Counted from the stretch's first letter, positions 16,762 to 25,581 are shown. The stretch is 61,731 nt of DNA from Bacteroidota bacterium (GCA_023437225.1 JAEZGS010000009.1:1-61731); one strand, 5' to 3'. The notes: generated by a model not told the origin, from the letters alone. A program made the numbers and translations.

Positions 16762-16793
16762 AAAGGAGTCCAAGGGCTCCTTTATTTTTTTAT
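16762..16793 (+). terminator. Rho-independent terminator after the oxidoreductase gene
   Basis: AAAGGAG (16763-16769) pairs with CTCCTTT (16777-16783) over a short CC/GG extension, followed by ATTTTTTTA. It is 40 nt after the stop codon. Confidence 0.85.
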
Positions 16794-17104
16794 TAAAAAT
16801 TAATCGACAAAAAACTTGCAACTAATTCTTATTGCTGTTACATTTGCTCCATCTCATCCCATCCTCTGACAATCCGTACCGCAGAATTTCACCTGCACCA
16901 ATTCCAAAAAATTACAAACAAAGTTAGGCATCCAAACCTGTGACATCACCACTGTGCATGCACTGTGTCGTGTTGCGTCCATTCCTTGATTCCACTCTCC
17001 TCTCTTCCTACGAAAGCCGTAAACCTCAATTCGGCAAAACTAAGTTATCGGTACACTTACGGTGACCCGGTGGCTACATTTTTCAATAACTGAAACCTTC
17101 AAAA
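16794..17104. other. Gene-free stretch upstream of a T9SS protein gene
   Basis: About 310 bp without a credible coding frame, RNA gene or repeat. It presumably carries the promoter and a long leader of the gene starting at 17105; the closest -7-like string is TACATTTT near 17083, which lacks the final G, so no promoter is called. Confidence 0.5.
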
Positions 17105-18550
17105 ATGAAAAGGACCCTAACCGGCTTGCTCAAAGCTCTCATGCTTGCAATGCTCCCATGTGCCGTCGCTGCACAAACAAACCAGGATTTCAATAGCACT
17201 GACAATTACACTGTATCACAAGTTCCATCAGTATTGGAAAGCAAATGCTGGAAGTTTGTTGAATTCAATACTGATATGAGTGGAAACGCTACGCCCATCG
17301 AAGGCGATGGCTCAATGATATCCTCTCAAAACTCAAATTTGCAGGCCTTCAAAGGCATCTACACTCCGATGCTGGATGTTCCCGGCATGGTAACACTAAA
17401 CTTCAAATACGCATTTGTCAATCCTAACGGACTAGGCCATATTCAATACCTGCGCATTTATCTTGCGGATGCATCATACAACATTGTTCAACTACTTGAT
17501 AGTGTCTACCTGAAGGGAAAGGATAAGGAAGATATAACAAGTTATTCCAAAACGTTTCGCCGATTGGGTTCCGCAGGCTACCGGATCCTTATCAATTATG
17601 GCGGCACAGGCTTGGCAAGTCGCATCCTAATTGACGATCTCAAAATATCTGCCAATACCCTGTTTACTAATGGCTGCAACAGCGCACCCGTTGCATTGAA
17701 CGATACCATTGTTGGTACTAAGGATTGCAGTGCTGCAGGTTACTTCCTCGATAACGACTATGATGCTGACCACAATGTTTTCAGTCCAACGATCATAAAA
17801 CAATCAGCACATGGAATAGTAACACTCAACGCCGATAAGAGCTTCTCCTTTACTCCAGCTCCGAACGTAACAGTTACCAAAACGAGTTTCACTTATAAGA
17901 TCTGTGAGGACGATGGCGAAGGATTGTGCTCTAACGAAGCTACCGTTGTGCTTGTATTTCCTACCGCTTCTAACCTTCCTGTATCATTGGTTGATTTTAG
18001 TGGCATCTATAAAGACGATGGTGCTGTTCAAATAAGCTGGACCACAAACTTTGAATCAAATAGCGATCGGTTCATCATTGAACGCAGCACTGATGGCAAT
18101 GCCTGGCATAATGCCGGAGTTGTTAATGCGCAAGGTTATTCCAATGTGAGAAAGACATACAGTTATACCGACAATGTTGGGCGAAATACAACTAACCGGA
18201 AAGATCTTTTTTATCGACTCAGACAATTCGATAAAGATGGAAAGAACACCGTGAGTCGGATCCTCGTAGTACGCGTGTACAATACAAAAGCTGTAAAGAC
18301 AGTAACGGTTACACCAAATCCGGCACGTACAGATATTACGGTGAGCATGCAGTTGAATGAAACATCCGTTGCATCAATTAAGATCATCAGCAATGGCGGA
18401 GTGGAAGTGATGAAAAAGACAACGAAATTATCTGCAGGTACTCATAGCATTCTAATGGAAGGTACATCACGCCTGCAGCCAGGAATGTATGTGCTCGAAG
18501 TAATTATTAACAGCAGGGAACGCCTGCTGGTAAAACTCATCAAAGAGTAG
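17105..18550 (+). CDS. Secreted T9SS protein with cadherin-like/Big-type domain
   Basis: A 481-residue secreted protein: signal peptide (about residues 1-24, ending AVAAQ), a jelly-roll-like region (about 40-185) with the strand LASRILIDDLKIS, an Ig/cadherin-like repeat (about 195-285) starting APVALNDTIVG and containing TFTYKICEDDGEGLC-like spacing, and a final T9SS sorting region with VTPNPARTDITVSM and GMYVLEVIINSRERLLVKLIKE-like C-terminus. Export by Sec and T9SS is expected. The ligand or activity is unknown; similar layouts are found in surface adhesins. It stands alone between two terminators. Confidence 0.85.
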   Translation: MKRTLTGLLKALMLAMLPCAVAAQTNQDFNSTDNYTVSQVPSVLESKCWKFVEFNTDMSGNATPIEGDGSMISSQNSNLQAFKGIYTPMLDVPGMVTLNFKYAFVNPNGLGHIQYLRIYLADASYNIVQLLDSVYLKGKDKEDITSYSKTFRRLGSAGYRILINYGGTGLASRILIDDLKISANTLFTNGCNSAPVALNDTIVGTKDCSAAGYFLDNDYDADHNVFSPTIIKQSAHGIVTLNADKSFSFTPAPNVTVTKTSFTYKICEDDGEGLCSNEATVVLVFPTASNLPVSLVDFSGIYKDDGAVQISWTTNFESNSDRFIIERSTDGNAWHNAGVVNAQGYSNVRKTYSYTDNVGRNTTNRKDLFYRLRQFDKDGKNTVSRILVVRVYNTKAVKTVTVTPNPARTDITVSMQLNETSVASIKIISNGGVEVMKKTTKLSAGTHSILMEGTSRLQPGMYVLEVIINSRERLLVKLIKE

Positions 18551-18579
18551 TTTTGTAAGGTTTCATGAGGTAAACACTC

Positions 18580-18612
18580 AAGGCCGTCCTGTTCCCAGGA
18601 TGGCCTTTAATT
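18580..18612. terminator. Bidirectional terminator between convergent genes
   Basis: Arms AAGGCCGTCCTG (18580-18591) and CAGGATGGCCTT (18596-18607) pair with one mismatch around TTCC. A short T-rich stretch follows on the plus strand; the stop codon of the convergent regulator gene at 18612 lies at its edge. Confidence 0.75.
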
Positions 18613-18950
18613 TATCGAAGATATGTCTTTAGATCGCGTACGTATTGATCAAAGGCCTTCACTCCTACGGGCGTGATCCTGCAGATGGTCTGAGGATAGT
18701 TGTCTTTGAACTGCTTTACCACTTCAACATATCCGACCTCCTTCAATTTGTTTATCTGAACACTGAGATTGCCGGCAGTAGCCCGGGTCTTTTCTTTAAT
18801 AAATGTAAACTCCGCCTCTTCCACTTTAACCAGTAATGAAATGATGGCAAGTCTTAGTTGCGAGTGTAATACAGGATCCAGATCGTTGAAGTTGATTCCT
18901 TCTTTCGTCATTATCTTAATTTCTTTGCTCACATTATTTGCATTGCTCAT
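18612..18950 (-). CDS. Winged helix-turn-helix transcriptional regulator (MarR/ArsR-like, HTH_34 type)
   Basis: A 112-residue DNA-binding protein. The winged-helix region spans about residues 20-100: LDPVLHSQLRLAIISLLVKV (first helices), TRATAGNLSVQINKLKEVGY (recognition helix and wing start) and ICRITPVGVKAFDQYV (wing and last helix). The frame is open further upstream, but that part overlaps the previous gene; the ATG at 18950 gives a normal regulator and overlaps the upstream stop by 17 bp. As third gene of a TonB receptor operon it probably controls that operon, perhaps through the palindrome at 21903-21916 (inference). No ligand-binding domain is visible. Confidence 0.83.
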   Translation of the reverse strand: MSNANNVSKEIKIMTKEGINFNDLDPVLHSQLRLAIISLLVKVEEAEFTFIKEKTRATAGNLSVQINKLKEVGYVEVVKQFKDNYPQTICRITPVGVKAFDQYVRDLKTYLR

Positions 18951-19599
18951 AAAAATACTTTGCCTGCTCCAGTCCCCACTTTGGATGTAAAGAAGACGGC
19001 GTTGAATGGGAAGAAAATTTTTCAATCGATGTTTCAAATAACTTCTTTGCCTCTGCTTTGCTTCCTCCAAATTGTTCCGGAGTATAAAACTTATCCTGGC
19101 CTTCCAACAAGTACACCCGCGGATTGTTCTGATCCAGTTGTTTTGCTTTAGCAAGAGCTTCTGCACCCTGTGGACCATAAGTTTGATAACGCGTCATCGG
19201 ATCTGCCATCATCCTAAGGTTGGCTATCATCTTCCTGATGATAAAAATCTCAGAGTTCTCTCCAGACAGTGCTTCCGCCTTGTTTAATAACTGCTCTGCC
19301 TTATCAGCAGCCGGATCAGCAACGTCGGCAGTGATGGCGCCACCAGTACCGCCCGACATAAACGCATTCATCACCTTCGCGTACGAAGCATAATAATAAG
19401 GCAGCCATTCAGTTTTCTCGGCCTCTGCAATTCGCTCAAATGTATTGGACAACTCAAGCCATTGCTCAGGAGATTGGACGGTCTGGAGCGACTGGATATT
19501 CGTTTCCATCGCCTTTACAAACTTTTCCTTCTGTGCAATACCTGTTAACGAGAACAAACAAACTGAAATAATTAAAAGCACCTGTTTCATAAACGACAT
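18934..19599 (-). CDS. Secreted protein of unknown function with TPR-like helical repeats
   Basis: A 221-residue exported protein with a signal peptide (about 1-22, ending LTGIAQ). The rest is predicted almost all-helical, with segments such as DKAEQLLNKAEALSGENSE and GAEALAKAKQLDQNNPRVY that look like tetratricopeptide repeats. I do not recognise a named family with certainty. It lies between a TonB receptor gene (17 bp upstream) and the winged-helix regulator (17 bp overlap), so it is probably a periplasmic partner of the receptor, for instance in cargo hand-over or signalling; this is inference from position. Confidence 0.8.
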   Translation of the reverse strand: MSFMKQVLLIISVCLFSLTGIAQKEKFVKAMETNIQSLQTVQSPEQWLELSNTFERIAEAEKTEWLPYYYASYAKVMNAFMSGGTGGAITADVADPAADKAEQLLNKAEALSGENSEIFIIRKMIANLRMMADPMTRYQTYGPQGAEALAKAKQLDQNNPRVYLLEGQDKFYTPEQFGGSKAEAKKLFETSIEKFSSHSTPSSLHPKWGLEQAKYFYEQCK

Positions 19600-19616
19600 T
19601 TTAATGATTGATTAAT

Positions 19617-21878
19617 TTAAAGATTACTGTTGATGATCTCCTGTGTGCGATCAGTTCCGAAACTTATAAAGCATCCCAGAAAATAAAATGTTTTTGCTGG
19701 TGGAAGAATAGGTTGTTTAACAGTGCCATTGGCAGAATAATTATACCCAAACACCTGTTTAGAGCCCAACACATTGTTTACCGAGAATACAAACACTGTG
19801 AAGCTGCTTGCAGTTTCTCTCTGTATGAAAGGCAGGTAATTAATGCTGAGACTTAGGTTATGGAATGGTATAGTTCGACCATTATCCGCGATCACCGTCT
19901 TGCCACCTTCATTTACAAAACGATAGTATGGACGACCGGTTGCGAAGTTGTAGGATGCATTGAATTGGGTTTTCATCTTCGTCACAAACTTCTTGATCAC
20001 AAAATTGAACGTGTGTCGTGCAGCAAATGTTGGCTCCAGCGAACCTGGATAATGCAGATGATCTCTTTTGGTGTCAAGGTATGAATAGCCTATCCAGTAA
20101 TCAACTCCTTTAAGAGATTTTCGATCGCGCCAAAAGACTTCAATCCCTTTGGCGTAGCCATCTCCATTGTTGGTTGCAGTGTCACTCACTCCAAAATCAT
20201 TGCCCGGCTTCGTCTTCATAAGATCCTGGTATTTTTTATAAAAGACTTCCGTGCGAAGAGTATAATCACGACTCATCACCTGGTAGTTCAATATATAATG
20301 TGTCGCCTTTTGAAAACCTGGTTCATTGAAAAAGGTTCCTCGTAAATACAGGTCCTTCTCCGGCTGCTGATAGAATTGTCCGTATGCAAAAGAGATCTGC
20401 CCTTTCATTCCGGTTCTGTATGCAAGTGACAATCTTGGTGCGATATTAGACCGATCAATTATAGAAGAATGTTCTGAACGTAATCCTGCTTTGGCGGCAA
20501 GGTCGTTTGTTATATAAACATCTGCTTCAACAAAGGCAGCCGCATAATCTTCATCGGCTTTGTTCACCAGTCGATTTACAAATTTATTGGTAAACTCATT
20601 TTTGTTTCTATATGCTATAAACTCAACACCGCCACGTAATGCGCTAAGGCTGCCAAACCTGCGTTCGAGAACGGGCTTCAATGCAAAAGTGTTTGAATAT
20701 GCATCCACATTGAAAGTCTTTGCTGCAAAAAGATCCTGGTCAACCACAGCAGGCTTGTTTTGTTTATCTTGCAATTCCTGGGAAATATCATCGTAATTAT
20801 AGCTGTACGATGTGCCTATGTTTAGATAAGTGCGGGAAGAAAGTTTTTCTTTATAAGAAAGATTTGCATATACGTTTGTGTTCCCTAATGTGAACGCGTC
20901 CTTTAATGACAATGAATCAATATCCGGCCGCCGCACTCCCAGTTTGCTCAGGTTGAGATAGCTGTAGAATTTAATAATTCCTGTCTTAGATGTTTTGATG
21001 CGGAAATTGAAATCTGCATTATGGAATACCGGCACTTTGTAGTTATCAATATTCTGCTTCACCAGTGCAAAGTACAAACCCAGGTGCGCGAGGTTGTAAT
21101 TGATGCCCCAACTGCTTTTTTTATTTTTTGCAAGCTGTTGATAGCCTGCGTTAAGGCCCACAGTTGAAATACCTGCACTGGCAGAACTGCGATCTGGAAG
21201 ATCTATGGATTCAAGAATTACTGCGGCAGACAGCGCCTGTCCGTACAATGCGGAGTAGCCTCCGGAGCTAAACACTGTTCCCTTAAATAAAAAAGGAGAA
21301 AAACGTCCTCTTTGTGCCAGGTCAGGTACGCTGCTAAAGAAAAAATTGTTTACAAGTGTGCCATCAATAAACACTTTGGATTCTGATGCAGTGCCTCCGC
21401 GGACGAACAAGCCTTCGCTTTCGCCCACCTGTTGAGCACCTGTGAGTGTTTTTATTGCGGAGGTGACATCAGCGTTCGCTGATGCAGTGGTTGCAATATC
21501 GATGGAGGTTAATACAGTGGTCCGTTTGGAGTCACTTGCTTCAAAACTCCCGGCGGTTATCACTACTGCCGACAGTTCATTAGGGCTTTCCTTCATCACC
21601 AGGGAAAGTTGTATTGGTGATGCATTCAATTCAATTGGTTGTTCAAGCGACTTGTATCCGATCAATGATACGGTTAGAATTTTTGTACCGGTTTCGGTAG
21701 TCTTGAAGCGAAATTTTCCGAGTGAGTCAACCGTAGCCCCATCGTAGGTATCCTTTATCGAAATGCTTGCACCTGCCAACGGCTTTGCTTTCGTATCTTG
21801 TAAGGTACCACTGATAACAGTTTGAGCGCCCGAGGCAAGAGGTAGCAACAGCAGCAGCAAAAAATATGATGATCGCAT
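19617..21878 (-). CDS. TonB-dependent outer membrane receptor with carboxypeptidase-regulatory-like domain
   Basis: A 753-residue outer-membrane active transporter. Signal peptide (MRSSYFLLLLLLPLASGAQ), an N-terminal CarboxypepD_reg-like beta-sandwich (about 20-105, ISGTLQDTKAKPLAGASISIK), a plug domain (about 115-215, with VGESEGLFVRGGTASES) and a 22-strand barrel to the C-terminus. No SusD-type lipoprotein gene is adjacent, so a SusC/D glycan system is unlikely; substrates could be metals, siderophores or other small ligands. The frame can start at GTG 21899, but ATG 21878 gives a clean signal peptide. It is first in an operon with a helical secreted protein and a winged-helix regulator. 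Confidence 0.92.
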   Translation of the reverse strand: MRSSYFLLLLLLPLASGAQTVISGTLQDTKAKPLAGASISIKDTYDGATVDSLGKFRFKTTETGTKILTVSLIGYKSLEQPIELNASPIQLSLVMKESPNELSAVVITAGSFEASDSKRTTVLTSIDIATTASANADVTSAIKTLTGAQQVGESEGLFVRGGTASESKVFIDGTLVNNFFFSSVPDLAQRGRFSPFLFKGTVFSSGGYSALYGQALSAAVILESIDLPDRSSASAGISTVGLNAGYQQLAKNKKSSWGINYNLAHLGLYFALVKQNIDNYKVPVFHNADFNFRIKTSKTGIIKFYSYLNLSKLGVRRPDIDSLSLKDAFTLGNTNVYANLSYKEKLSSRTYLNIGTSYSYNYDDISQELQDKQNKPAVVDQDLFAAKTFNVDAYSNTFALKPVLERRFGSLSALRGGVEFIAYRNKNEFTNKFVNRLVNKADEDYAAAFVEADVYITNDLAAKAGLRSEHSSIIDRSNIAPRLSLAYRTGMKGQISFAYGQFYQQPEKDLYLRGTFFNEPGFQKATHYILNYQVMSRDYTLRTEVFYKKYQDLMKTKPGNDFGVSDTATNNGDGYAKGIEVFWRDRKSLKGVDYWIGYSYLDTKRDHLHYPGSLEPTFAARHTFNFVIKKFVTKMKTQFNASYNFATGRPYYRFVNEGGKTVIADNGRTIPFHNLSLSINYLPFIQRETASSFTVFVFSVNNVLGSKQVFGYNYSANGTVKQPILPPAKTFYFLGCFISFGTDRTQEIINSNL

Positions 21879-21902
21879 AAGCAGATAATTTTCCCTCACA
21901 AG

Positions 21903-21916
21903 ATAAACTAGTTTAT
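21903..21916. promoter_or_regulatory. Perfect 14-bp palindrome upstream of the TonB receptor operon
   Basis: ATAAACTAGTTTAT is a perfect dyad, 25 bp upstream of the receptor ATG. A related, looser element (AACC then AAGTA then GGTT) follows at about 21922-21936. It is a candidate operator for the winged-helix protein encoded at the end of the operon; no binding evidence exists. Confidence 0.45.
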
Positions 21917-21997
21917 GTTATAAACCAAGTAGGTTATGAAATAAAATTGCCAGGCCTTGAAAGACCCGGCGTGTTTTGATCGTACCCTTTGAAAAAA

Positions 21998-22047
21998 GTA
22001 GTCGGTAGTCGTCGGAGAAACAGAGAAACAGAGGAACAGAGAAACGG
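21998..22047 (+). repeat. Composite heptamer/octamer array
   Basis: Two GTAGTCG units (21998-22011), a 4-nt link, then four 8-bp units AGAAACAG, AGAAACAG, AGGAACAG, AGAAACGG (22016-22047). The same module pair in the same order is found in reverse orientation at 1-40, and GGTAGTC-type units recur at 61641-61661. This copy lies 48 nt from the nearest stop codon (gene ending 22096) and is pyrimidine-rich in the sense of that gene, unlike most arrays here. Confidence 0.8.
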
Positions 22048-22095
22048 AAAACCGTGATCCGCTTCCTTTGCCTCAATCGCTGGCCCGCTCAAATC

Positions 22096-22521
22096 CTATC
22101 TCACATCTTCAGAAACCTGCTCTTCCCGTGACTGTGTCACCGAGCGGATCCGAAACCGGGAGCTACCACTAAATTTCTTTGTGATTTTTATTGAATAATG
22201 ATTCTGAACAGTCTGATCCTCGAAGGGAAAAACATAAGCAACAATGGCATAATCGCTGCCGTTAGCAGTCTGTTCAATAATGTAATGAGAAACATCCTGT
22301 TCCTTTTCAACACTCCACCGGACCTGGAGGACTTTACCGGTGCGATCGATCGACAATGATTTGAATTCAACCGGCGGTTCATTACTGAAGGCCGGCCGTC
22401 TATCACTTGCAAAACTCGCGTAGGACAAACAAATAAAAATGATCAGGGCAAGCACAAGGCGATACCAGCTGATGGTAAAGGAAGAACTCGTCTCCTTTGG
22501 GTTAACGGTTGTTGTTTTCAT
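22096..22521 (-). CDS. Small membrane-anchored or secreted protein with FN3-like fold, function unknown
   Basis: A 141-residue protein with a hydrophobic segment at about residues 18-38 (YRLVLALIIFICLSYASF) serving as signal or anchor, followed by one beta-sandwich of about 95 residues: EFKSLSIDRTGKVLQVRWSV and VSHYIIEQTANGSDY are the pattern seen before sorting domains in T9SS proteins of this phylum, but no sorting domain follows. The frame opens at GTG 22602, but ATG 22521 is preferred because the extra 27 residues precede the signal segment and look unstructured. It sits upstream of a composite repeat array and is separated from atpA by a terminator. Function unknown. Confidence 0.65.
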   Translation of the reverse strand: MKTTTVNPKETSSSFTISWYRLVLALIIFICLSYASFASDRRPAFSNEPPVEFKSLSIDRTGKVLQVRWSVEKEQDVSHYIIEQTANGSDYAIVAYVFPFEDQTVQNHYSIKITKKFSGSSRFRIRSVTQSREEQVSEDVR

Positions 22522-22663
22522 GACTGAGGGATTTAGGCCCCACAGGAAATGGTAAAGATTGTCGTGTTTTTTCGGAGGATCTTGGAGAGTTAGAAGAGCC
22601 ACAAATATTGATTACTTATTTGGATTTTGCAACAGCAATAGAAAAAAAGTTGCCGTTTAGTCC

Positions 22664-22693
22664 AAAAAAAACCGCCCTTGTGGAAAGGCGGTT
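22664..22693 (-). terminator. Rho-independent terminator of the ATP synthase operon
   Basis: On the minus strand AACCGCC (rc of 22687-22693) pairs with GGCGGTT (rc of 22670-22676) and is followed by a T8 run. A second copy of AAAGGCGGTT lies at about 22713, between the terminator and the atpA stop. Confidence 0.88.
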
Positions 22694-22727
22694 CATAACT
22701 ATTCAACTAAGAAAGGCGGTTTTTCGA

Positions 22728-24305
22728 TTACTTATATTGAGGTATCAGGCTGTTTGCCAATTCTACCATCTTATTAATTCCTTCTTCCGGCAAATTACCT
22801 TTTTTGAATTGAGTCAGCACATCAGGAAGTTTATTGTCCATTTCCATAAGGAAGTGCTCTTCAAATTCTTTTACTCTGCGCACAGGTACATCTCTCAAAA
22901 GACCCTGTGTTCCCAGGTAAATGATCGCTACCTGCTTTTCAACGCTAAACGGAGAATACTGAGCCTGTTTGAGGATCTCCACGTTGCGCGCACCTTTATC
23001 CAGAACAAGCTTTGTAGCCGGATCGAGGTCACCACCAAATTTCGAGAACGCCTCCATCTCACGATACAGCGCCTGGTCGAGTTTCAGTGTACCTGCAACC
23101 TTCTTCATTGATTTGATCTGCGCATTACCACCCACACGGCTTACCGAAATACCTACGTTGATCGCAGGGCGGATACCGGCGTTGAAAAGGTTAGATTCAA
23201 GGAAGATCTGACCATCGGTAATGGAGATCACGTTTGTTGGAATGTACGCGGATACGTCACCCGCTTGTGTTTCAATGATTGGCAGTGCAGTGAGCGAACC
23301 ACCGCCCTTAACAAGGTGCCTGATAGATTCAGGAAGGTCGTTCATATTTTTTGCTACTGAATCATCACTGATCACTTTCGCAGCGCGCTCGAGAAGGCGG
23401 CTGTGCAGGTAGAATACATCCCCCGGGTATGCTTCACGTCCGGGTGGGCGACGGAGCAACAGCGACACTTCGCGATAAGCAACAGCCTGCTTGGAGAGAT
23501 CGTCATAAATGATCAATGCCGGGCGTCCTGTATCGCGGAAAAACTCACCGATGGCGGCACCGGCAAATGGCGCATAGAACTGTAGTGGAGCGGGGTCAGA
23601 AGCGGATGCAGCAACGATGGTGGTATAAGCCATCGCTCCATTATCCTCGAGCAACTTCATCACACCTGCAATGGTAGAAGCTTTCTGCCCGATCGCAACA
23701 TATATACAATATACTGGCTGACCGGCAGCGTAGAATTCTTTCTGATTGATGATGGTGTCGATCGCGATGGCTGTCTTACCAGTCTGACGGTCGCCAATGA
23801 TCAATTCGCGCTGGCCCCGGCCGATGGGGATCATCGCATCGATCGCTTTCAAACCCGTTTGCAGCGGCTCTTTCACAGGCTCACGGAAGATAACGCCAGG
23901 TGCTTTACGCTCTAGTGGCATCTCGTATCTTTCGCCAACCAGTGGGCCCTTACCATCGATCGGTTCGCCCAATGTATTTACAACGCGACCAAGCATTCCC
24001 TCTCCCACTTTGATAGAAGCGATGCTGCCGGTACGACGCACTTTGGATCCTTCTTTTACTTCGGAGTAATCACCCATCAAAACCACACCCACATTGTCTT
24101 CCTCCAGGTTCAACGCGATGGCACGTACACCATCTTCAAATTCAACAAGCTCACCACTACCGACATTGCTCAGTCCGTAAACACGTGCAATACCGTCTCC
24201 AACCTGTAACACTGTTCCAACTTCTTCAAGGGTGGCAGCAGAATCGTAGTTGCTCAATTGCTGGCGCAATATCGCGGATATCTCATCTGATTTAATCTCT
24301 ACCAT
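22728..24305 (-). CDS. atpA: F0F1 ATP synthase subunit alpha
   Basis: The alpha subunit forms the catalytic hexamer with beta in the F1 head. The 525-residue protein has the Walker A GDRQTGKTA (about residues 170-178), the noncatalytic-site signature and the conserved PAINVGISVSRVGG (ATPase alpha/beta signature PAxNxxxSxSR). Length is normal for the phylum. It is the last gene of the operon atpB-E-F-H-A and is closed by a strong terminator; atpG, which often follows atpA, is not present in the window. Confidence 0.98.
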   Translation of the reverse strand: MVEIKSDEISAILRQQLSNYDSAATLEEVGTVLQVGDGIARVYGLSNVGSGELVEFEDGVRAIALNLEEDNVGVVLMGDYSEVKEGSKVRRTGSIASIKVGEGMLGRVVNTLGEPIDGKGPLVGERYEMPLERKAPGVIFREPVKEPLQTGLKAIDAMIPIGRGQRELIIGDRQTGKTAIAIDTIINQKEFYAAGQPVYCIYVAIGQKASTIAGVMKLLEDNGAMAYTTIVAASASDPAPLQFYAPFAGAAIGEFFRDTGRPALIIYDDLSKQAVAYREVSLLLRRPPGREAYPGDVFYLHSRLLERAAKVISDDSVAKNMNDLPESIRHLVKGGGSLTALPIIETQAGDVSAYIPTNVISITDGQIFLESNLFNAGIRPAINVGISVSRVGGNAQIKSMKKVAGTLKLDQALYREMEAFSKFGGDLDPATKLVLDKGARNVEILKQAQYSPFSVEKQVAIIYLGTQGLLRDVPVRRVKEFEEHFLMEMDNKLPDVLTQFKKGNLPEEGINKMVELANSLIPQYK

Positions 24306-24342
24306 GTTTTAGTATTTAGTTCTTTTGACCTTTTTTGTTTAG

Positions 24343-24383
24343 AATTCCCATTTCGCATTTCCCATTTCCCATTTCCAATTTCG
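24343..24383 (-). repeat. Heptamer array inside the ATP synthase operon
   Basis: Contiguous units AATTCCC, ATTTCGC, ATTTCCC, ATTTCCC, ATTTCCA, ATTTCG on the plus strand, i.e. GGGAAAT-type units in the transcribed sense. The array begins 4 nt after the atpH stop codon and ends 38 nt before the atpA start, so it is part of the polycistronic mRNA. The same unit makes up the array at 59548-59596. Confidence 0.85.
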
Positions 24384-24387
24384 TTCA

Positions 24388-24945
24388 TCATCTCACCTTA
24401 TACACATAATCGTTTCTCTGAAATTGCTTTTTGATGGCATTCAGTTCGCTAGCAACACTTGAATCTACAAGTGAATCTCCAACCTGCAACACAAAGCCTC
24501 CAATCAGTTCCGGGTTCACCGCCGTATGCAGTTCAATGTGCTCCAGCTTGCCATCGCTCTTCACCTTGCTAATGATCGCATCTTTTGCTTCTTCAGACAG
24601 CGGCGTAGCACTTGTCAGATGTACCACATGGATGTTCTTATGTTTCCTGTACAAATCGGCAAAAGCATTAAGAATGTCGGGCAATTCAGTCTCCCTGCCC
24701 TTCCGAACCAGCAACTGTGTAAATGACGCCGTGAGTTCAGATATCTTTCCAGCGGTAATCGCGTCGATCACAGCCTGCTTTTTGTCCGGTGACACCACTG
24801 GACTCTTGAGCATAACTACAAAATCGCGGCTCGAATTACATGCCTGTTTAAGAAATTCTACGTCCTGGTAAACACGCTCCAGCTCACTGCGCTCAATCGC
24901 AAGATCGAGAAGGCTTTTCGCATATCTTCCAGCAACACGGGACAT
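24388..24945 (-). CDS. atpH: F0F1 ATP synthase subunit delta
   Basis: Delta joins the top of the F1 head to the peripheral stalk. A 185-residue protein with the helical N-terminal domain (VAGRYAKSLLDLAIERSELE) and the C-terminal signature VNPELIGGFVLQVGDSLVDSS (residues about 145-165) typical of the family. ATGs at 24954, 24951 and 24945 are possible; 24945 gives the usual MSRVAGRYAK start. It lies between atpF and atpA; a heptamer array fills the space to atpA. Confidence 0.95.
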   Translation of the reverse strand: MSRVAGRYAKSLLDLAIERSELERVYQDVEFLKQACNSSRDFVVMLKSPVVSPDKKQAVIDAITAGKISELTASFTQLLVRKGRETELPDILNAFADLYRKHKNIHVVHLTSATPLSEEAKDAIISKVKSDGKLEHIELHTAVNPELIGGFVLQVGDSLVDSSVASELNAIKKQFQRNDYVYKVR

Positions 24946-25005
24946 GATCATCATTGGTACTCAATTTGTTTTTTCAATATTTAACCGGCTTCTGAATCGC
25001 TCCTT

Positions 25006-25500
25006 TTAATTCAACTTAACTTCCTCGGTTAATTGTTGAATGTATCCTTCCTGTGCATCCGGTGTTTGCAATTCCCTGCGTAATATCTTTTTTGAAACTT
25101 CAATCACAAGCGTACCCACCTGGTTCTTAACTTCTGTGATAGCAGCCATCTTTTGTTGTTGAATGGCAGCCTGGGCATCAATAATGATCTTATTCGCTTC
25201 TACCTTAGCCTGTTCTTTCGCTTCGTTGATGATCTTGTCTTTGGTATCGCGAGCTTCTTTCAGCATCTGTGCTCTTTCTTCGCGTGCTTTGGCAAGTAAC
25301 GCTTCATTCTCATTCTTCAATTGTGTCATCTCAGCTTTTACGCGCTCTGCTGAAGCAATTGAGTCGGCGATCGTATTCTCTCTTTGCTTAAGTGAATTGA
25401 GGATCGGCTTCCATGCGAATTTCTTAAGAATAAAAAACGCAAGCAGGAAGGCCAGCAGCATCCAGAATATGAGACCAAAGGAAGGGACTAATAAATCCAT
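25006..25500 (-). CDS. atpF: F0F1 ATP synthase subunit b
   Basis: Subunit b forms the peripheral stalk. The 164-residue protein has one N-terminal membrane segment (about 4-24, LVPSFGLIFWMLLAFLLAF) followed by a long charged helix (about 35-150) rich in Ala, Glu and Lys that dimerises as a right-handed coiled coil. Position between atpE and atpH is standard. Confidence 0.96.
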   Translation of the reverse strand: MDLLVPSFGLIFWMLLAFLLAFFILKKFAWKPILNSLKQRENTIADSIASAERVKAEMTQLKNENEALLAKAREERAQMLKEARDTKDKIINEAKEQAKVEANKIIIDAQAAIQQQKMAAITEVKNQVGTLVIEVSKKILRRELQTPDAQEGYIQQLTEEVKLN

Positions 25501-25581
25501 CTTATGTTGATTTGACGTTTTGACAAACTTTGTAATAAACCACTCTCTCCGCCCTGTGCATTGAGAGTGGTTTGTTTCTTA

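Noticed and set aside
18951..19178. 76-residue N-terminal extension of the winged-helix regulator
   Set aside because: It overlaps the coding region of the upstream secreted protein in another frame and has no domain-like sequence; the ATG at 18950 yields a normal regulator.
22728..24305. Long open frames on the plus strand opposite atpA
   Set aside because: They lack start-site support and family features; they are shadows of the conserved atpA coding sequence.
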